DNA of 64,000 nucleotides from Nitrospira sp. CR1.3 (GCA_014055525.1 WIAH01000008.1:1-64000); one strand, 5' to 3'; counted from the first letter of the stretch, positions 34,774-43,271 are shown. Made by a program: numbers and translations. The notes: generated by a model from the sequence alone, not told the origin.

Positions 34774-35775
34774 TCAGAATCCTACAAACATGCGTCGGAT
34801 GCCGACTTCGAAATCCCAATCATAGGCACCAGGAAGGTTCCGCCCCCAGAGCCCGATCCCTGGCCTGACCCAGACCGCCCAATTCATCGCGAAGCGATAG
34901 CCCCCCTCGAATTCCAGCGTCATGCTGGTTTTTTCTTTCTGCTCCCAATTCACTTGAGCGACGGCCTCGAGTTGGGTCCACCAGTGGTCCGTCCAAATGG
35001 TGTTGAACCAGCATTGAAGACGGGATGCGGAAATGTCATTTCGAGAAGGGTCACCTCCCACCGAGAATTGATGCTGGAGCAGCGCGAAGACTAGGGAACT
35101 CCACGCAGGAAACACATGGGCCGTTGCCACGCCGGGACCCACCGTGTACTTACCACTTCCCAACTTATCGGCAGCCGTCGGGAACGTGAAATCTACGCCG
35201 GCAAAGATGGCATCCCCTGGGACCTGATAGACCCGTCCCCCTGCCCGTACCAATAAATCGCTTACTCCATTGTGATTGCTGGTGCCAGGCTGGTTTGGAT
35301 TTGACCACACGTACGGGAGATCCGCACGCAGGAGAAAATTACTATGATAGGGTACGTCGATGCGACCTACCACATTGCTGGCTCGGCTGCCTCCTTCCAA
35401 GGCATCGTACCGAAAGAGGGTCTGAACTCGCCCAACGATGGCAGTAGGATCCGTCCCCATCCTAGCCGCAATGGCAGACAGGCGCTTCGCTTCCTCCTGC
35501 TCTTCGAGAGTCAGTGGTCGCGCTCCGAGTCGCTTGACTACCGGGCGAGATGGACCCGCTTCCTCGAGTTCCGGCCCAGGTGCTGGATCCTCGGTAACAA
35601 CAGCTGTGGCAGGTCCATTAGAAGCAGCGTCCTCTCCGTGTTCCTGAATGGAGATTCCCTCTCTTGGTCCCGAGGAAGATGCCGATTGCTGAGCGAGCGA
35701 GAGGTTGAGAGAACTGAAGAGAAGAAACCAGATGAGCCAGGCACATTTTCCTAAGAGGCTGGCATACATGTGCAT
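34774..35775 (-). CDS. Outer-membrane barrel-like secreted protein, unknown function
   Basis: A protein of about 333 residues with an N-terminal membrane/signal segment (LGKCAWLIWFLLFSSLNLSLA). A Pro/Glu-rich linker and a charged region (LEEQEEAKRLSAIAAR) lead to a C-terminal half of alternating beta strands (YHSNFLLRADLPYVWSN, WWTQLEAVAQVNWEQ, FEGGYRFAMNWAVWVRPG), ending GIRRMFVGF. This ending suits an outer-membrane channel. The ATG at 35775 is used because the signal follows. It is upstream (minus strand) of the DHS gene but separated by 246 bases. No closer family is recognised. Confidence 0.65.
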   Translation of the reverse strand: MHMYASLLGKCAWLIWFLLFSSLNLSLAQQSASSSGPREGISIQEHGEDAASNGPATAVVTEDPAPGPELEEAGPSRPVVKRLGARPLTLEEQEEAKRLSAIAARMGTDPTAIVGRVQTLFRYDALEGGSRASNVVGRIDVPYHSNFLLRADLPYVWSNPNQPGTSNHNGVSDLLVRAGGRVYQVPGDAIFAGVDFTFPTAADKLGSGKYTVGPGVATAHVFPAWSSLVFALLQHQFSVGGDPSRNDISASRLQCWFNTIWTDHWWTQLEAVAQVNWEQKEKTSMTLEFEGGYRFAMNWAVWVRPGIGLWGRNLPGAYDWDFEVGIRRMFVGF

Positions 35776-36506
35776 CGGTACACGATTCCGCAAGGCTCGT
35801 TTCACGCGCTGCCGCCGACACGGAATATAGTCGACACAGCGGAAACATCGCAGGGACACAGGGGTGAAGAACGTTAGACCTCGGCGAGGGTCAGAGAGTA
35901 TCAATTAGCAGCCAGTCGAAGTTGAGGTGCTGGGAGATGAGCAAATTATTTCTTTTTGACCGGCGAAAGGATGCGCAAAATACCAAGGAAAATCAAGTAG
36001 AGTAGCTGTAGTTGTGGCTTATCCTCTGGCAACGATAACGCGTAATGAGCCAGGGGCCCACACCTAGTGCGGCGTCAATATGGAAACCACTGGTGGGCTT
36101 TATCTGGCGGCATCAATTGAAGAGAGGGCTACACCCGAAGAGCCGCCGGCATGAGCAAGCTCGGTATCGTGATAAAAACGGTCGATGAGAGACGGTTATC
36201 CGCCCGCTCACTGAAGAGAGGCTTTGCCTGAATAGCGGGCGGCTCTCACGAAAACCGTGAATCACTGGAGGCATTATCCGTGCGCAGACAATGGAGAAAG
36301 AGCGCACGGCACGAGCAAGAATCTGTGGTGTTTCATCCGGTCGCCAAGAACAATGAAAGGGCTCCCGGTCGGGTCAAGCGAGGTATGGTGGTGCCAACGG
36401 GATTTGAACCCGTGTTTTAATTCGACTGCGACTTCACCCTTATTATTCAGAGGATTCGATGAATTTTCTAAAGTCAGAAAGGGGTACGACTAAAACACGA
36501 GGGTGC
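35776..36506. repeat. Non-coding region with hairpin-repeat cluster and tRNA 3' remnant
   Basis: About 730 bases without a gene. Hairpin units lie at 36023-36056, 36106-36147, 36200-36242 and 36278-36309, followed by a tRNA-Glu 3' remnant at 36386-36415. About 250 bases (36165-36415) are nearly identical to 44768-45015. From 36416 to about 36500 is a stretch similar to 40661-40745. Confidence 0.75.
36386..36415 (-). other. tRNA-Glu 3'-end remnant (candidate att site)
   Basis: Thirty bases match the acceptor 3' strand and T-arm of the intact tRNA-Glu at 44986-45063 with one mismatch, including the CCA end. The anticodon half is absent, so it cannot be a working tRNA. Confidence 0.75.
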
Positions 36507-36692
36507 TCAGAGGAGAGGACCAAGGACTCCCGACACCGTTTCTTTTTGCTCTAAATTCCTTTTGGTGAGCTGAATGACCGTATAGATGGGAACTTTCGTG
36601 TTCTGGACCCAGATTCCGCTTACGTCCAAGATCAACAGCGCTGTTTCCGCGGTCGCCGAAGCACCGTCTAAGGTCAAAATGCCCTTTCTGGA
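36507..36692 (-). other. In-frame open stretch after the stop of the secreted-protein gene
   Basis: Reading in the same frame past the TGA at 36693, 61 further codons are open (GILTLDGASATAETALLILDV..IYTVIQLTKRNL) and look protein-like. A TTG at 36677 has AAAGG upstream. It could be a small gene, a decayed C-terminus or readthrough; none is supported further. Confidence 0.3.
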
Positions 36693-37523
36693 TCACGGAA
36701 ACTGAATCAGGTTGTGTGAGATGAATTCACAAGGAAGCTCATATTCCGAAAAGTTTGCCCTATTCCAAACAGTCTGGGTAGGTTTTTCTTCCGCGCCATC
36801 CGTGGGCACACGTGTTTCAGAGAGGGTCCATAGCAAGCCGTCTCCGGTAAGTTCATAGATCTTCAAGACCTTGCTGAGAAGACTAGGCGATTCTTGCCGG
36901 AATAACCATTGACCCTCTCTGACTTTTTTGAAATCGAGCGTAAAGTGATCAATCCAAAGGCCACACGTTCGCCGTTCGAGATCCAACATACGCCGGAAGA
37001 ACACGCTGGGGTCTTTATCTGAACATGCCGCAATCATTTCCTGGAAATAGCTTTTTCTTTTAGGACCGATCCCTGGATCACGCATTTTCGTCTCAATGGC
37101 AATCCCTTCTTTTGATGGGGATGAACAGAATTCTTGTTTAGCTGCTTCTAGTCCCTGGATGAATTCCTGCTCAAACTTCTTGGGATTTTTACTCACTTCC
37201 TGCTCTAGACTTGGGTTTGCGTCAAGTGCGTCTTTGGTTGACAGGGGAATCCTAGTCTTGTCCGGCTGCGGCGGTTCAAAGCGTACATGGACAAATTTGC
37301 AGGTCACCTGATTGACGATGGGCTTAAGGTCAACCGGAGTGCAACTTGCGGCAACGCTTTCTCGCCCATCTCTGCTGTAAACTTTAAAAAATGTTGGGTA
37401 GCTGCCGGCCATATGGCTCAGCTCTTTTTGTTGACCAAGCACCACAGAAACAGAGAGAAGGCCTCCCAATGTTGCTACCGCCACAGCCAGAACCAATGGC
37501 AATGTACTACATTTGGTCTGCAC
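36693..37523 (-). CDS. Secreted protein, unknown function
   Basis: A 276-residue protein with a signal peptide (LVLAVAVATLGGLLSVSVVLG, cleavage near residue 30). Mixed, Lys/Glu-rich soluble sequence follows with six Cys residues (in ASCTP, VTCKF, EFCSS, AACSD, RTCGL and LPCEF). No known domain is recognised. The start is a GTG with GGGAGG six bases upstream. It is the leftmost gene of the accessory island and starts 128 bases from the AlbA_2 gene. The frame stays open for 61 codons after its stop. Confidence 0.65.
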   Translation of the reverse strand: MQTKCSTLPLVLAVAVATLGGLLSVSVVLGQQKELSHMAGSYPTFFKVYSRDGRESVAASCTPVDLKPIVNQVTCKFVHVRFEPPQPDKTRIPLSTKDALDANPSLEQEVSKNPKKFEQEFIQGLEAAKQEFCSSPSKEGIAIETKMRDPGIGPKRKSYFQEMIAACSDKDPSVFFRRMLDLERRTCGLWIDHFTLDFKKVREGQWLFRQESPSLLSKVLKIYELTGDGLLWTLSETRVPTDGAEEKPTQTVWNRANFSEYELPCEFISHNLIQFP

Positions 37524-37650
37524 AGGAATCCTCCCCGGTTAAGTTGACTATCTGGTTTCGCATGTAAGAGGTGGTATGGACCGAGACTAAAAGAACTAAC
37601 CTCACCCGCCACTCGAACTCGGTTGTGGAGACAACTACTGGCCGCTCAAC

Positions 37651-38376
37651 TCAATGCCTAGGTTCGGGCTTGAGCAATAGGATGTGCTCATAGTGGTCTC
37701 CCAACGCTCCGACCCAGACCTCTCGCCGAGTGCCCGGATAAGTGGCAAGTTCGTACCCTTGAGTAAGAAGGCTGTCACGGTCGCCAAAGCTTGGCAGCGT
37801 GGTCGTGCGCCCTTGTTGCTTGTAATGGTCGGATATTTCTTTGAGAACTGGGTCGCTCAATTTGGAGATCTTGAAGGGCGTTTCGCCGAAAAACATACGT
37901 TTGAGATCCTCACGAAGCGCGACGGTGCTCTTACGTCCTCGGCGTAACCAGACTTGCCCCTCGAAAAGAATACTGCCGAGGTTCGATTGAACGACGTGTG
38001 GATAGTCCGGGGTGCGCTCGATCCGAAACGTTCCCACGGTGATAGAGGCGTCCCACTTGAGCTCGGAGTACCGAAAGGTTGGTGGGGGGTCGAATGTGTT
38101 CTCCGCCCACTGTTGGAAGTCGGCGTCATCGAACGACTTCGACACGCCGGACACGCGGCGCTCCGCTCCGAGATCTTCAACTCCGTAGATTAGATAACCG
38201 TGGTCAGACCCGTGGCTGTTCGCGAGGGCAATGAGCGCCTTGAGGAGCTTGGCGCGTCCGGAATCCCATGCCGGCAACTTGTACTCGCCGAGAAGCCCTT
38301 GCGGAAAATCTCGCTTCCAATCGAGGTACGTCGATTCTCCTTCGGCTAGCAAGGTCTCCAATTCTTCGCGGGTCAT
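37651..38376 (-). CDS. AlbA_2 (Schlafen-like) DNA-binding-domain protein
   Basis: A 241-residue protein. The N-terminal half matches the AlbA_2 domain: ETLLAEGESTYLDWKRDFP, then ALANSHGSDHGYLIYGVED. This domain occurs in putative transcriptional regulators, in Schlafen-like RNases and in defence-related proteins. The C-terminal half (LKRMFFGETPFKISKLSDP) is not recognised. Its ATG lies 22 bases past the candidate attC junction (GTTAGGC in the gene's direction), so it looks like a gene cassette. No attC is visible after its stop. Function is open. Confidence 0.8.
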   Translation of the reverse strand: MTREELETLLAEGESTYLDWKRDFPQGLLGEYKLPAWDSGRAKLLKALIALANSHGSDHGYLIYGVEDLGAERRVSGVSKSFDDADFQQWAENTFDPPPTFRYSELKWDASITVGTFRIERTPDYPHVVQSNLGSILFEGQVWLRRGRKSTVALREDLKRMFFGETPFKISKLSDPVLKEISDHYKQQGRTTTLPSFGDRDSLLTQGYELATYPGTRREVWVGALGDHYEHILLLKPEPRH

Positions 38377-38397
38377 AGTCTCACGTCTCGCCGGACG

Positions 38398-38471
38398 GCC
38401 TAACGACTAGCTTGATCAGCCGAGGAGCCCGCGCCAGCGGGATCAAGGTTCGGTGCAATGACGTGTTAGGC
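38398..38471 (-). other. Candidate integron attC site (minus orientation)
   Basis: A 74-base imperfect palindrome with outer boxes GCCTAAC and GTTAGGC (matching RYYYAAC / GTTRRRY) and inner arms CTTGATC / GATCAAG. The stop codon of the upstream PIN-like gene lies inside the outer box, and the next gene begins 22 bases beyond, as in cassette arrays. Confidence 0.8.
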
Positions 38472-38858
38472 ATTTTCATACGTTCTGAAAATCTCTAACA
38501 GCTCGCTCGGCTTCACAATATCCACATCACACAGAGAGTACAGCTCACGTCTTTTCTGCAGTATTCGTTGGTCGGTAGTTACAAAATATGGTCCGTATTT
38601 CGCAGCCTCGAAAACATGCTGTGCATCTTGAGATACGTTTTCCAGTTTTCCATTCCCAGCCAGTGTTCTGAGGATCTGCGCCTTTACCTTCCCCTCGCTA
38701 TCAGTTAAAGATGTCTCGATTGTGTAGATCAAACCGCTGGACTCCTGTTTAACCCAACCGGGAGTGTTTCGATGTTCTATTTCTTTCTGTGTTGAGTGAG
38801 CGATCTGGAGTATGAGATCACCTTTCTCCTTAAGCAGGGGAACCGGAAACGGGGACAT
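38466..38858 (-). CDS. PIN-like protein, probably 5'-truncated cassette gene
   Basis: A 130-residue product. The C-terminal half (SQDAQHVFEAAKYGPYFVTTDQRILQKRREL) resembles the end of PIN nuclease domains, with the late acidic residues in DAQH and TTDQR. The usual N-terminal DTNV motif is missing, and the sequence starts with MSPFPVPLLKEKGD, suggesting loss of the first part. PIN proteins are toxin ribonucleases in VapBC systems; activity here is doubtful. Its stop codon overlaps the attC outer box. Base composition is lower in GC than the flanking housekeeping genes. Confidence 0.6.
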   Translation of the reverse strand: MSPFPVPLLKEKGDLILQIAHSTQKEIEHRNTPGWVKQESSGLIYTIETSLTDSEGKVKAQILRTLAGNGKLENVSQDAQHVFEAAKYGPYFVTTDQRILQKRRELYSLCDVDIVKPSELLEIFRTYENA

Positions 38859-39031
38859 TCTGAATATCCGACAAGCCGGTGCAGGTAGGTCGTGTTGGGA
38901 AATACGTGAACCTGTGGCGAATTGTCAAAGCAGTGTCTGAAGCTTGCTCAGCGTCTCCGCGATTACGTCGATCGACGCGGTCCCTTAGATCCGGTGCTTC
39001 CCGCCAGCCACGTCCTGGGAGGTCCTGTCCG

Positions 39032-39265
39032 TTACAGGGTGCGGGCGCAGAGCACTTCGTCTTGGCGGAGGGCTTCAAGGGCGGAGGCGGGCACGCTGGT
39101 GACGGCAATCGTATCGCCAAGCGCGTTGAAGACTTCGATGGAATACCCCTCTGTGCCGTCAGGGGCCACATGATGGTCCACCAGTTTCACGATGTCGCCG
39201 CGCCGAAGCCGATGCTCCGGCACATCGCACCTCAACGCCACATCCGTGTAGAGATCGAACTTCAT
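39032..39265 (-). CDS. DUF4926-family small protein
   Basis: A 77-residue protein. The segment YTDVALRCDVPEHRLRRGDIVKLVDHHV and EGYSIEVFNALGDTIAVTSVPASAL match the DUF4926 pattern, a small SH3-like family often found beside toxin-antitoxin genes. No partner is adjacent; the next gene upstream on the strand is the DUF5615 gene. Function is unknown. Confidence 0.75.
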   Translation of the reverse strand: MKFDLYTDVALRCDVPEHRLRRGDIVKLVDHHVAPDGTEGYSIEVFNALGDTIAVTSVPASALEALRQDEVLCARTL

Positions 39266-39351
39266 CCAGCCTTCCGTTTGTGTATGTGATGAGCCTGGTA
39301 CCTGCGACCCTGTGCTTTTTTGGGTGAGAAGAAAGACTTTTCCAACTACTG

Positions 39352-39684
39352 CTACAGAAATTCGACGTGTTGAATCATGTCTTCGGCGGTCAAGACATCG
39401 TGGACCAGCATGAGGCCTCTCAGCATCTGGGGCACCGGTGTCTGCTGAGGCGCGTACACAATGCCCCCATGAGAGACCCCGGCGGCGTGCAGCCGAAGAA
39501 AGTCCGTATCCTGCGTCACCACAACACGGCCTTCTTGAGTCGCTCGCTGCAGGTGTTGTTGGTCCTCAGCTGCCTGTAACCCCAATTCTTGCACAGTAAC
39601 CACATTGACGCCGCGCCTGCGTAATCCCTCTGTTATGGATTTCGCCACATGCTCGTCCATGTAGAACTTGATGCGGTCATTCAC
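39352..39684 (-). CDS. DUF5615 family PIN-like protein (putative toxin)
   Basis: A 110-residue protein. FYMDEHVAKSITEGLRRRGVNV and VVTQDTDFLRLHAAG carry the acidic residues of the PIN-like fold (D9, E10, and D59/D61 near TQDTD). DUF5615 proteins are usually encoded with DUF433 proteins in pairs thought to act as toxin and antitoxin. Its start overlaps the DUF433 stop by eight bases, the usual arrangement. Cell-level effect is an inference from the family. Confidence 0.85.
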   Translation of the reverse strand: MNDRIKFYMDEHVAKSITEGLRRRGVNVVTVQELGLQAAEDQQHLQRATQEGRVVVTQDTDFLRLHAAGVSHGGIVYAPQQTPVPQMLRGLMLVHDVLTAEDMIQHVEFL

Positions 39685-39976
39685 CGATCTTGCCGCTCAT
39701 TTTCGGCGTGATCTGCTTCCGAAGTTCGACGACATACGATTCGTCGGCCAAGATGGCCTCATCAATCTCCTGACGGTGATCGTAGTAATACGTCAGCGCG
39801 GCATAGATCTCGGCCAAGCTCAATCCATGGTTGGAGGCGATCTCATCCGCGCTCAACCCCATGCGCTCATGCCAGATGACGATGTGTTGCACAGTGATCC
39901 GGTGTCCCGCAATCCGGGGTTTCCCGCCCGCCACGTCCTCAGAAATCGCGATATGCGGTGCTGTCAGGATGTCCAT
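39677..39976 (-). CDS. DUF433 family protein (putative antitoxin)
   Basis: A 99-residue protein. GGKPRIAGHRITVQHIVIWHERMGLSADEI is the DUF433 signature, with a helix-turn-helix-like end (LSLAEIYAALTYYYDH). It probably binds DNA or the partner DUF5615 protein. First gene of a two-gene toxin-antitoxin-like module, overlapping the next gene. Confidence 0.87.
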   Translation of the reverse strand: MDILTAPHIAISEDVAGGKPRIAGHRITVQHIVIWHERMGLSADEIASNHGLSLAEIYAALTYYYDHRQEIDEAILADESYVVELRKQITPKMSGKIGE

Positions 39977-40059
39977 GGTAGCCCTCCGAAAAAGCAGATG
40001 ACGGTATTATAAGCGAGAGGAGCATCCCCTTCCATGAAAAAGGGACTTCAACAGTACCT

Positions 40060-40269
40060 TCATGATCGGTCCTTCTTCTCCCGCAAGTCGATCTTGGATA
40101 ACTCTTTCAGTGCTCCCCGGAGTGACTTGAGGGGGACTTTCGGCACCAAGGTGATGATCCCACCTTTCACCATGACGTGAAGCCGCTGTTTCGGACTGAG
40201 ATGCACCTTGTCCCGCACTTCCTTGGGAATCACAAGTTCAAATTTCGACGAAATCGTCGTCATGACCAT
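40060..40269 (-). CDS. AbrB/MazE-type transcriptional regulator (copy 1)
   Basis: A 69-residue SpoVT-AbrB protein. TTISSKFELVIPKEVRDKVHLSPKQRLHVM is the swapped-hairpin DNA-binding pattern used by antitoxins. The tail PKVPLKSLRGALKELSKIDLREKKDRS is basic. It is a close paralogue of the gene at 44460-44669, with similar flanking DNA, and in both places no toxin gene follows. The ATG at 40269 is used, as in the paralogue. It stands just before a cluster of hairpin repeats and a tRNA remnant. Confidence 0.85.
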   Translation of the reverse strand: MVMTTISSKFELVIPKEVRDKVHLSPKQRLHVMVKGGIITLVPKVPLKSLRGALKELSKIDLREKKDRS

Positions 40270-40329
40270 TGCAGACCTCCTTACTAATGCATGAGCGATC
40301 ATCGTCTCGTCATACGCTGCGAGTCAAGG

Positions 40330-40616
40330 CAATCGGAAGAGGAGCGAACGGCACGGGCGAGCTTGGTATCAAAAGGAAAATCACTGGAGGGCCTTATCCT
40401 CTGACAACGATAACGCGTAATGAGCCAGGGGCCCACACCAAGTGCGGTATCAATAAGGAAACCCCTCTGGTGGGCTTTTTCTGGCGGCGTCAATGGAAGA
40501 GAGGGCTACGCCCGAAGGGTCGCCGGCACGAGCAAGCTTTCTTGAAGAGAGGAACCCTACTGGTGGGTTTTATCCGTCGGCCGCAATTGCAATAAGGCGA
40601 GAGAGAGGCCGCCGGT
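40330..40616. repeat. Hairpin-repeat cluster at the right end of island unit 1
   Basis: Three or more units of the hairpin family lie here, including one with arms at 40483-40488 / about 40521-40526 and one at 40574-40582 / 40607-40615. They share flanks CACTGGnGGnnTTATCC and GGCACGAGCAAG. Part of the array (40395-40490) matches 36015-36110. Confidence 0.75.
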
Positions 40617-40633
40617 ACACGCCAAGCAAGGTA

Positions 40634-40660
40634 TGGTCCACATCGGGATTTGAACCCGTG
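40634..40660 (-). other. Degenerate tRNA T-arm remnant (candidate att site)
   Basis: The T-arm CGGGATTTGAACCCG is intact and flanked by a decayed acceptor end. The following 85 bases resemble the stretch after the remnant at 36386, so both mark the same kind of junction. Confidence 0.65.
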
Positions 40661-41020
40661 TTTGAACCCGACTACGACTTCGTCCTTTATTTACGATGGT
40701 TTCGACGATTTTCTTAAGGTCAAAAGCGGGTGTGACTAAAACATGCAGGCGAAATAGCACTGATTCTCTGCAATCTTCGGATTGGGTGATCGCGATGTTC
40801 TGAGGATCGAAATTCGCGCCAAAACTTGAACCGAACTTTAACCAAAACCACAACCAGAAGAAGGGCAATTTACCCAGTGTATAGTTTTTGGACGGCTTCG
40901 ATCATTCACAGTGGGAACCGGAGTGCGCAACAGGGGGCGACCGTTTGAGGTGTGTCCACTTGTCTTTTTCTCCTATGCCGATCAGTATACTCAACGGTTA
41001 GACGCTCCCGAAGAACCACG
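40661..41020. other. Intergenic region with a cassette boundary site
   Basis: A 360-base stretch. The first 85 bases repeat the sequence after 36416. At 40997-41003 GTTAGAC fits the GTTRRRY recombination box, 18 bases before the next ATG. The rest shows nothing recognisable. Confidence 0.5.
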
Positions 41021-41617
41021 ATGATCGATCAGGCCACAGTCGAAGGGATTGCAGCTGCGATCGACGAGCTCGCGTCTGAATTCCGCCAGACGCCTGGGTT
41101 GCTCCTAACTGAAGCCGACGTGAAGTGCCATCTTATAGCCAAGTTCGCTCGCATCGGGAATCTCGGTGTCCCTGTCGAGAGTGCCGATAAGGGCGTTCTT
41201 GCCACGGCCGTCCACGCAGAGGTTCCTTGGTTCGATGACCAAGATCAACTCAGACTCAGACCCGACATCACTATCACCGACCCAACCGATCTGAGCATCC
41301 GACGGGCAATGCAGGAAGGTATCCCGTTCCCTCGAAAGGGATTTCACTCCACCGGGAACTCGGTCGTGGTCGAGCTCAAATTCTATCGGGGCCGCGATGG
41401 AGTCCGACCGAGAGCCGTTCCCTTTATTCGCCAGGACATCGAGAAAATCGAACAATTGATAAAGCGAGGGCGGCGGTTGAACCAACAGACATTCCTGTAC
41501 GGCGTTGTGGCGGTGTTCGCGAAGTATTCGGGCGTGTGCCAGGAGGTCATGGAACTCGCCGATGGCACGTACGACAACGTGAGGGTGATCGTTCGATCGG
41601 CCAAGTTGCCTCGGTGA
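41021..41617 (+). CDS. PD-(D/E)xK-like protein encoded in a gene cassette
   Basis: A 198-residue protein. The segment LRPDITI (Asp82) followed 36 residues later by VVVELKFYR (Glu118, Lys120) fits the PD-(D/E)xK nuclease core. The remainder, including IRQDIEKIEQLIKRGRR, is alpha-helical. A nuclease role is inferred from this motif only. The ATG at 41021 is chosen because a cassette boundary GTTAGAC lies 18 bases before it and a candidate attC begins 13 bases after its stop. No antitoxin or immunity partner is seen. Confidence 0.65.
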   Translation: MIDQATVEGIAAAIDELASEFRQTPGLLLTEADVKCHLIAKFARIGNLGVPVESADKGVLATAVHAEVPWFDDQDQLRLRPDITITDPTDLSIRRAMQEGIPFPRKGFHSTGNSVVVELKFYRGRDGVRPRAVPFIRQDIEKIEQLIKRGRRLNQQTFLYGVVAVFAKYSGVCQEVMELADGTYDNVRVIVRSAKLPR

Positions 41618-41630
41618 TCGGCGACTCGGC

Positions 41631-41759
41631 GTCTAATATGTGCGTGAACCCTTCGGTCCGTCCGGTCCCACGCGACGGGCGGGGTCAGGGAGACCCCTTA
41701 TTGCTCATTCCAAGGTCATCCTTAGCGTAGAAGGCTGACGCTTCAACTAGACGTTATAC
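41631..41759 (+). other. Candidate integron attC site (plus orientation)
   Basis: GTCTAAT (41631-41637) and GTTATAC (41753-41759) form outer boxes 129 bases apart; the first departs from RYYYAAC by one base. The next gene starts 20 bases after it, as at the other attC. Confidence 0.6.
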
Positions 41760-41778
41760 GGCAAGGAGGCGAGAGATC

Positions 41779-42923
41779 ATGACAGTGACCGAGCAAAAGA
41801 AAGATGGGTTGGAGAATATTACTGATGAGTTAATGCGACAGTTACTACAGTCCTTTGTTAAGCAAGGGATTAATCGCAACCCCCAAGACCCTGTATCGTT
41901 GGCTTTTTTCTTCGACGACCACCCTTATCCCCTGGCAAGCACCATAGTTCAGATGCTCGAATCCGATTCGGTGAAAGAGCGCGATGTTATTCACCTGATA
42001 ACAATGAGTATCATTTCGGAACTGAAGGCAGACAAAGAAAACAGCCATATGATGAAAATCGACGCCACTGATCTAACTAAAAAATTGTCGAGCGTCTGTG
42101 CGCTCCACAGGAATATCATTTCTCCATTGCGATCTCCGCCGGAGACTGCCTACCACTTAGCTTAGACATCGGTGGTGCCCACAATCTCAAAATACAAAAT
42201 CTCCCAACAATTGAAGAGCAGAGGATCACGCTTACAGGAAGTGTCAACGCCATTCACGAATTCCATGCCTCAAGACAAATTGAAGCCGACGTAAAGTCAG
42301 TTATTGGTGTTTCAATATCTCTGGGAATTGCTAAACCCTTGCCAATTCCAGTGGATGAGATCCCAGCAGTTATTTTTCCAGGCAGGCTGGTTAGTAGGGT
42401 CCCTATAGAGGACCCCATGGTTGGCGGTTTGGTCACCAGAATTAGATTCATGGTGCCGAATGATTTAGACGAACTGGAAAATAAACGACTGAAGAGTGAA
42501 GCCGTAACCTCTGCCCTTGATCATCGTCTGCGCGGTCTAAATACAGTCTTATCAAATAATTCAGAACGCGGTAAGGAATTGCGAAGCGCTGCTTGTTTGC
42601 TCTTCGATGCCTTCGCAACGCCTGAAGCTGGAATGGCCATTGCGCTGGCTTTTATGTCAATGGAAGCAGTCTTGCTAGATCCCAAAACCTCAGAAACAGT
42701 ACTCGCGCGACTCTCAGAAGCAGTGGCTTACCGAGTAGGCAAGTTCGCCGATAACCGTAGGGAACTGCGCAAACAAGTTAAGAAACATTACGAAGCGAGA
42801 TCAAGTTTTGTGCACACAGGAAAAGTTGATAAGCCGTCAATTATTGTTACAGAAGCGCGTGATATATGCGCAGATGTGCTTCGGCGCGAAATTCTGGATC
42901 TCGATTGCAGGGCAGAGAATTAG
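41779..42923 (+). pseudogene. HEPN (Apea-like) protein gene, frameshifted
   Basis: Two frames join to one protein. The first (41779-42165) stops early, but a -1 shift at the run of six A (42079-42084) continues in the second frame through KIVERLCAPQEYHFSIAISAG to 42923, about 380 residues in all. The C-terminal domain carries RSSFVH, an R-x4-H motif of HEPN nucleases, in YEARSSFVHTGK. The break may be a real mutation, a programmed shift or a base-call error. The gene begins 20 bases after the attC site. Base composition is AT-rich relative to the flanks. Confidence 0.6.
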
Positions 42924-43028
42924 ATTTCATGCGGTGTTGGAAACAAACAGCAAAAGCAGCTGAGACTCCTCCGGCATCTACCGTGAAGGGAACATGCGAA
43001 AAATGCGGAGATCAGAACGTCTCTCTTA

Positions 43029-43271
43029 CTAATGTGGGGTGACAATCGGGGAGATTGTGAATTTCCGATGCAACGCTTCCGGCGTTTCATGCCCTTGGCG
43101 TTCATCGAGGGTGTCGAGGACTTCTTGTACGACGGTCCGTGAAGGTTGCAGATCCAGGGTGTCGGTGTCGGCTAACTCGATCACGTCGGTAATGATCTGC
43201 TCCACTTGAGCTGCCACCTCGGGCCGCCAGGAGGCAAGCTTTTTGTCGAGTTTCTGGGCGAGCTGCGTCAT
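43029..43271 (-). CDS. Small unknown protein
   Basis: An 80-residue product (MTQLAQKLDKKLASWRPEVA) with an amphipathic helical character and a hydrophobic end. No family is recognised. The sequence QVEQIITDVIELAD suggests a coiled coil, as in antitoxins. It lies between the HEPN pseudogene and another antitoxin-like gene, but no partner can be identified. Confidence 0.5.
   Translation of the reverse strand: MTQLAQKLDKKLASWRPEVAAQVEQIITDVIELADTDTLDLQPSRTVVQEVLDTLDERQGHETPEALHRKFTISPIVTPH

Noticed and set aside
37560..37650. A third attC site after the AlbA_2 gene
   Set aside because: No RYYYAAC/GTTRRRY pair is present; only AGTTGAG and GGTTAGTT-like fragments that do not meet the pattern.
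36386..40660. The two tRNA-Glu remnants as functional tRNA genes
   Set aside because: Both lack the D-arm, the anticodon arm and the 5' acceptor strand.
40557..40868. A minus-strand open frame of 103 codons across the second tRNA remnant
   Set aside because: It overlaps the remnant and a hairpin unit, and its sequence is of non-coding type.
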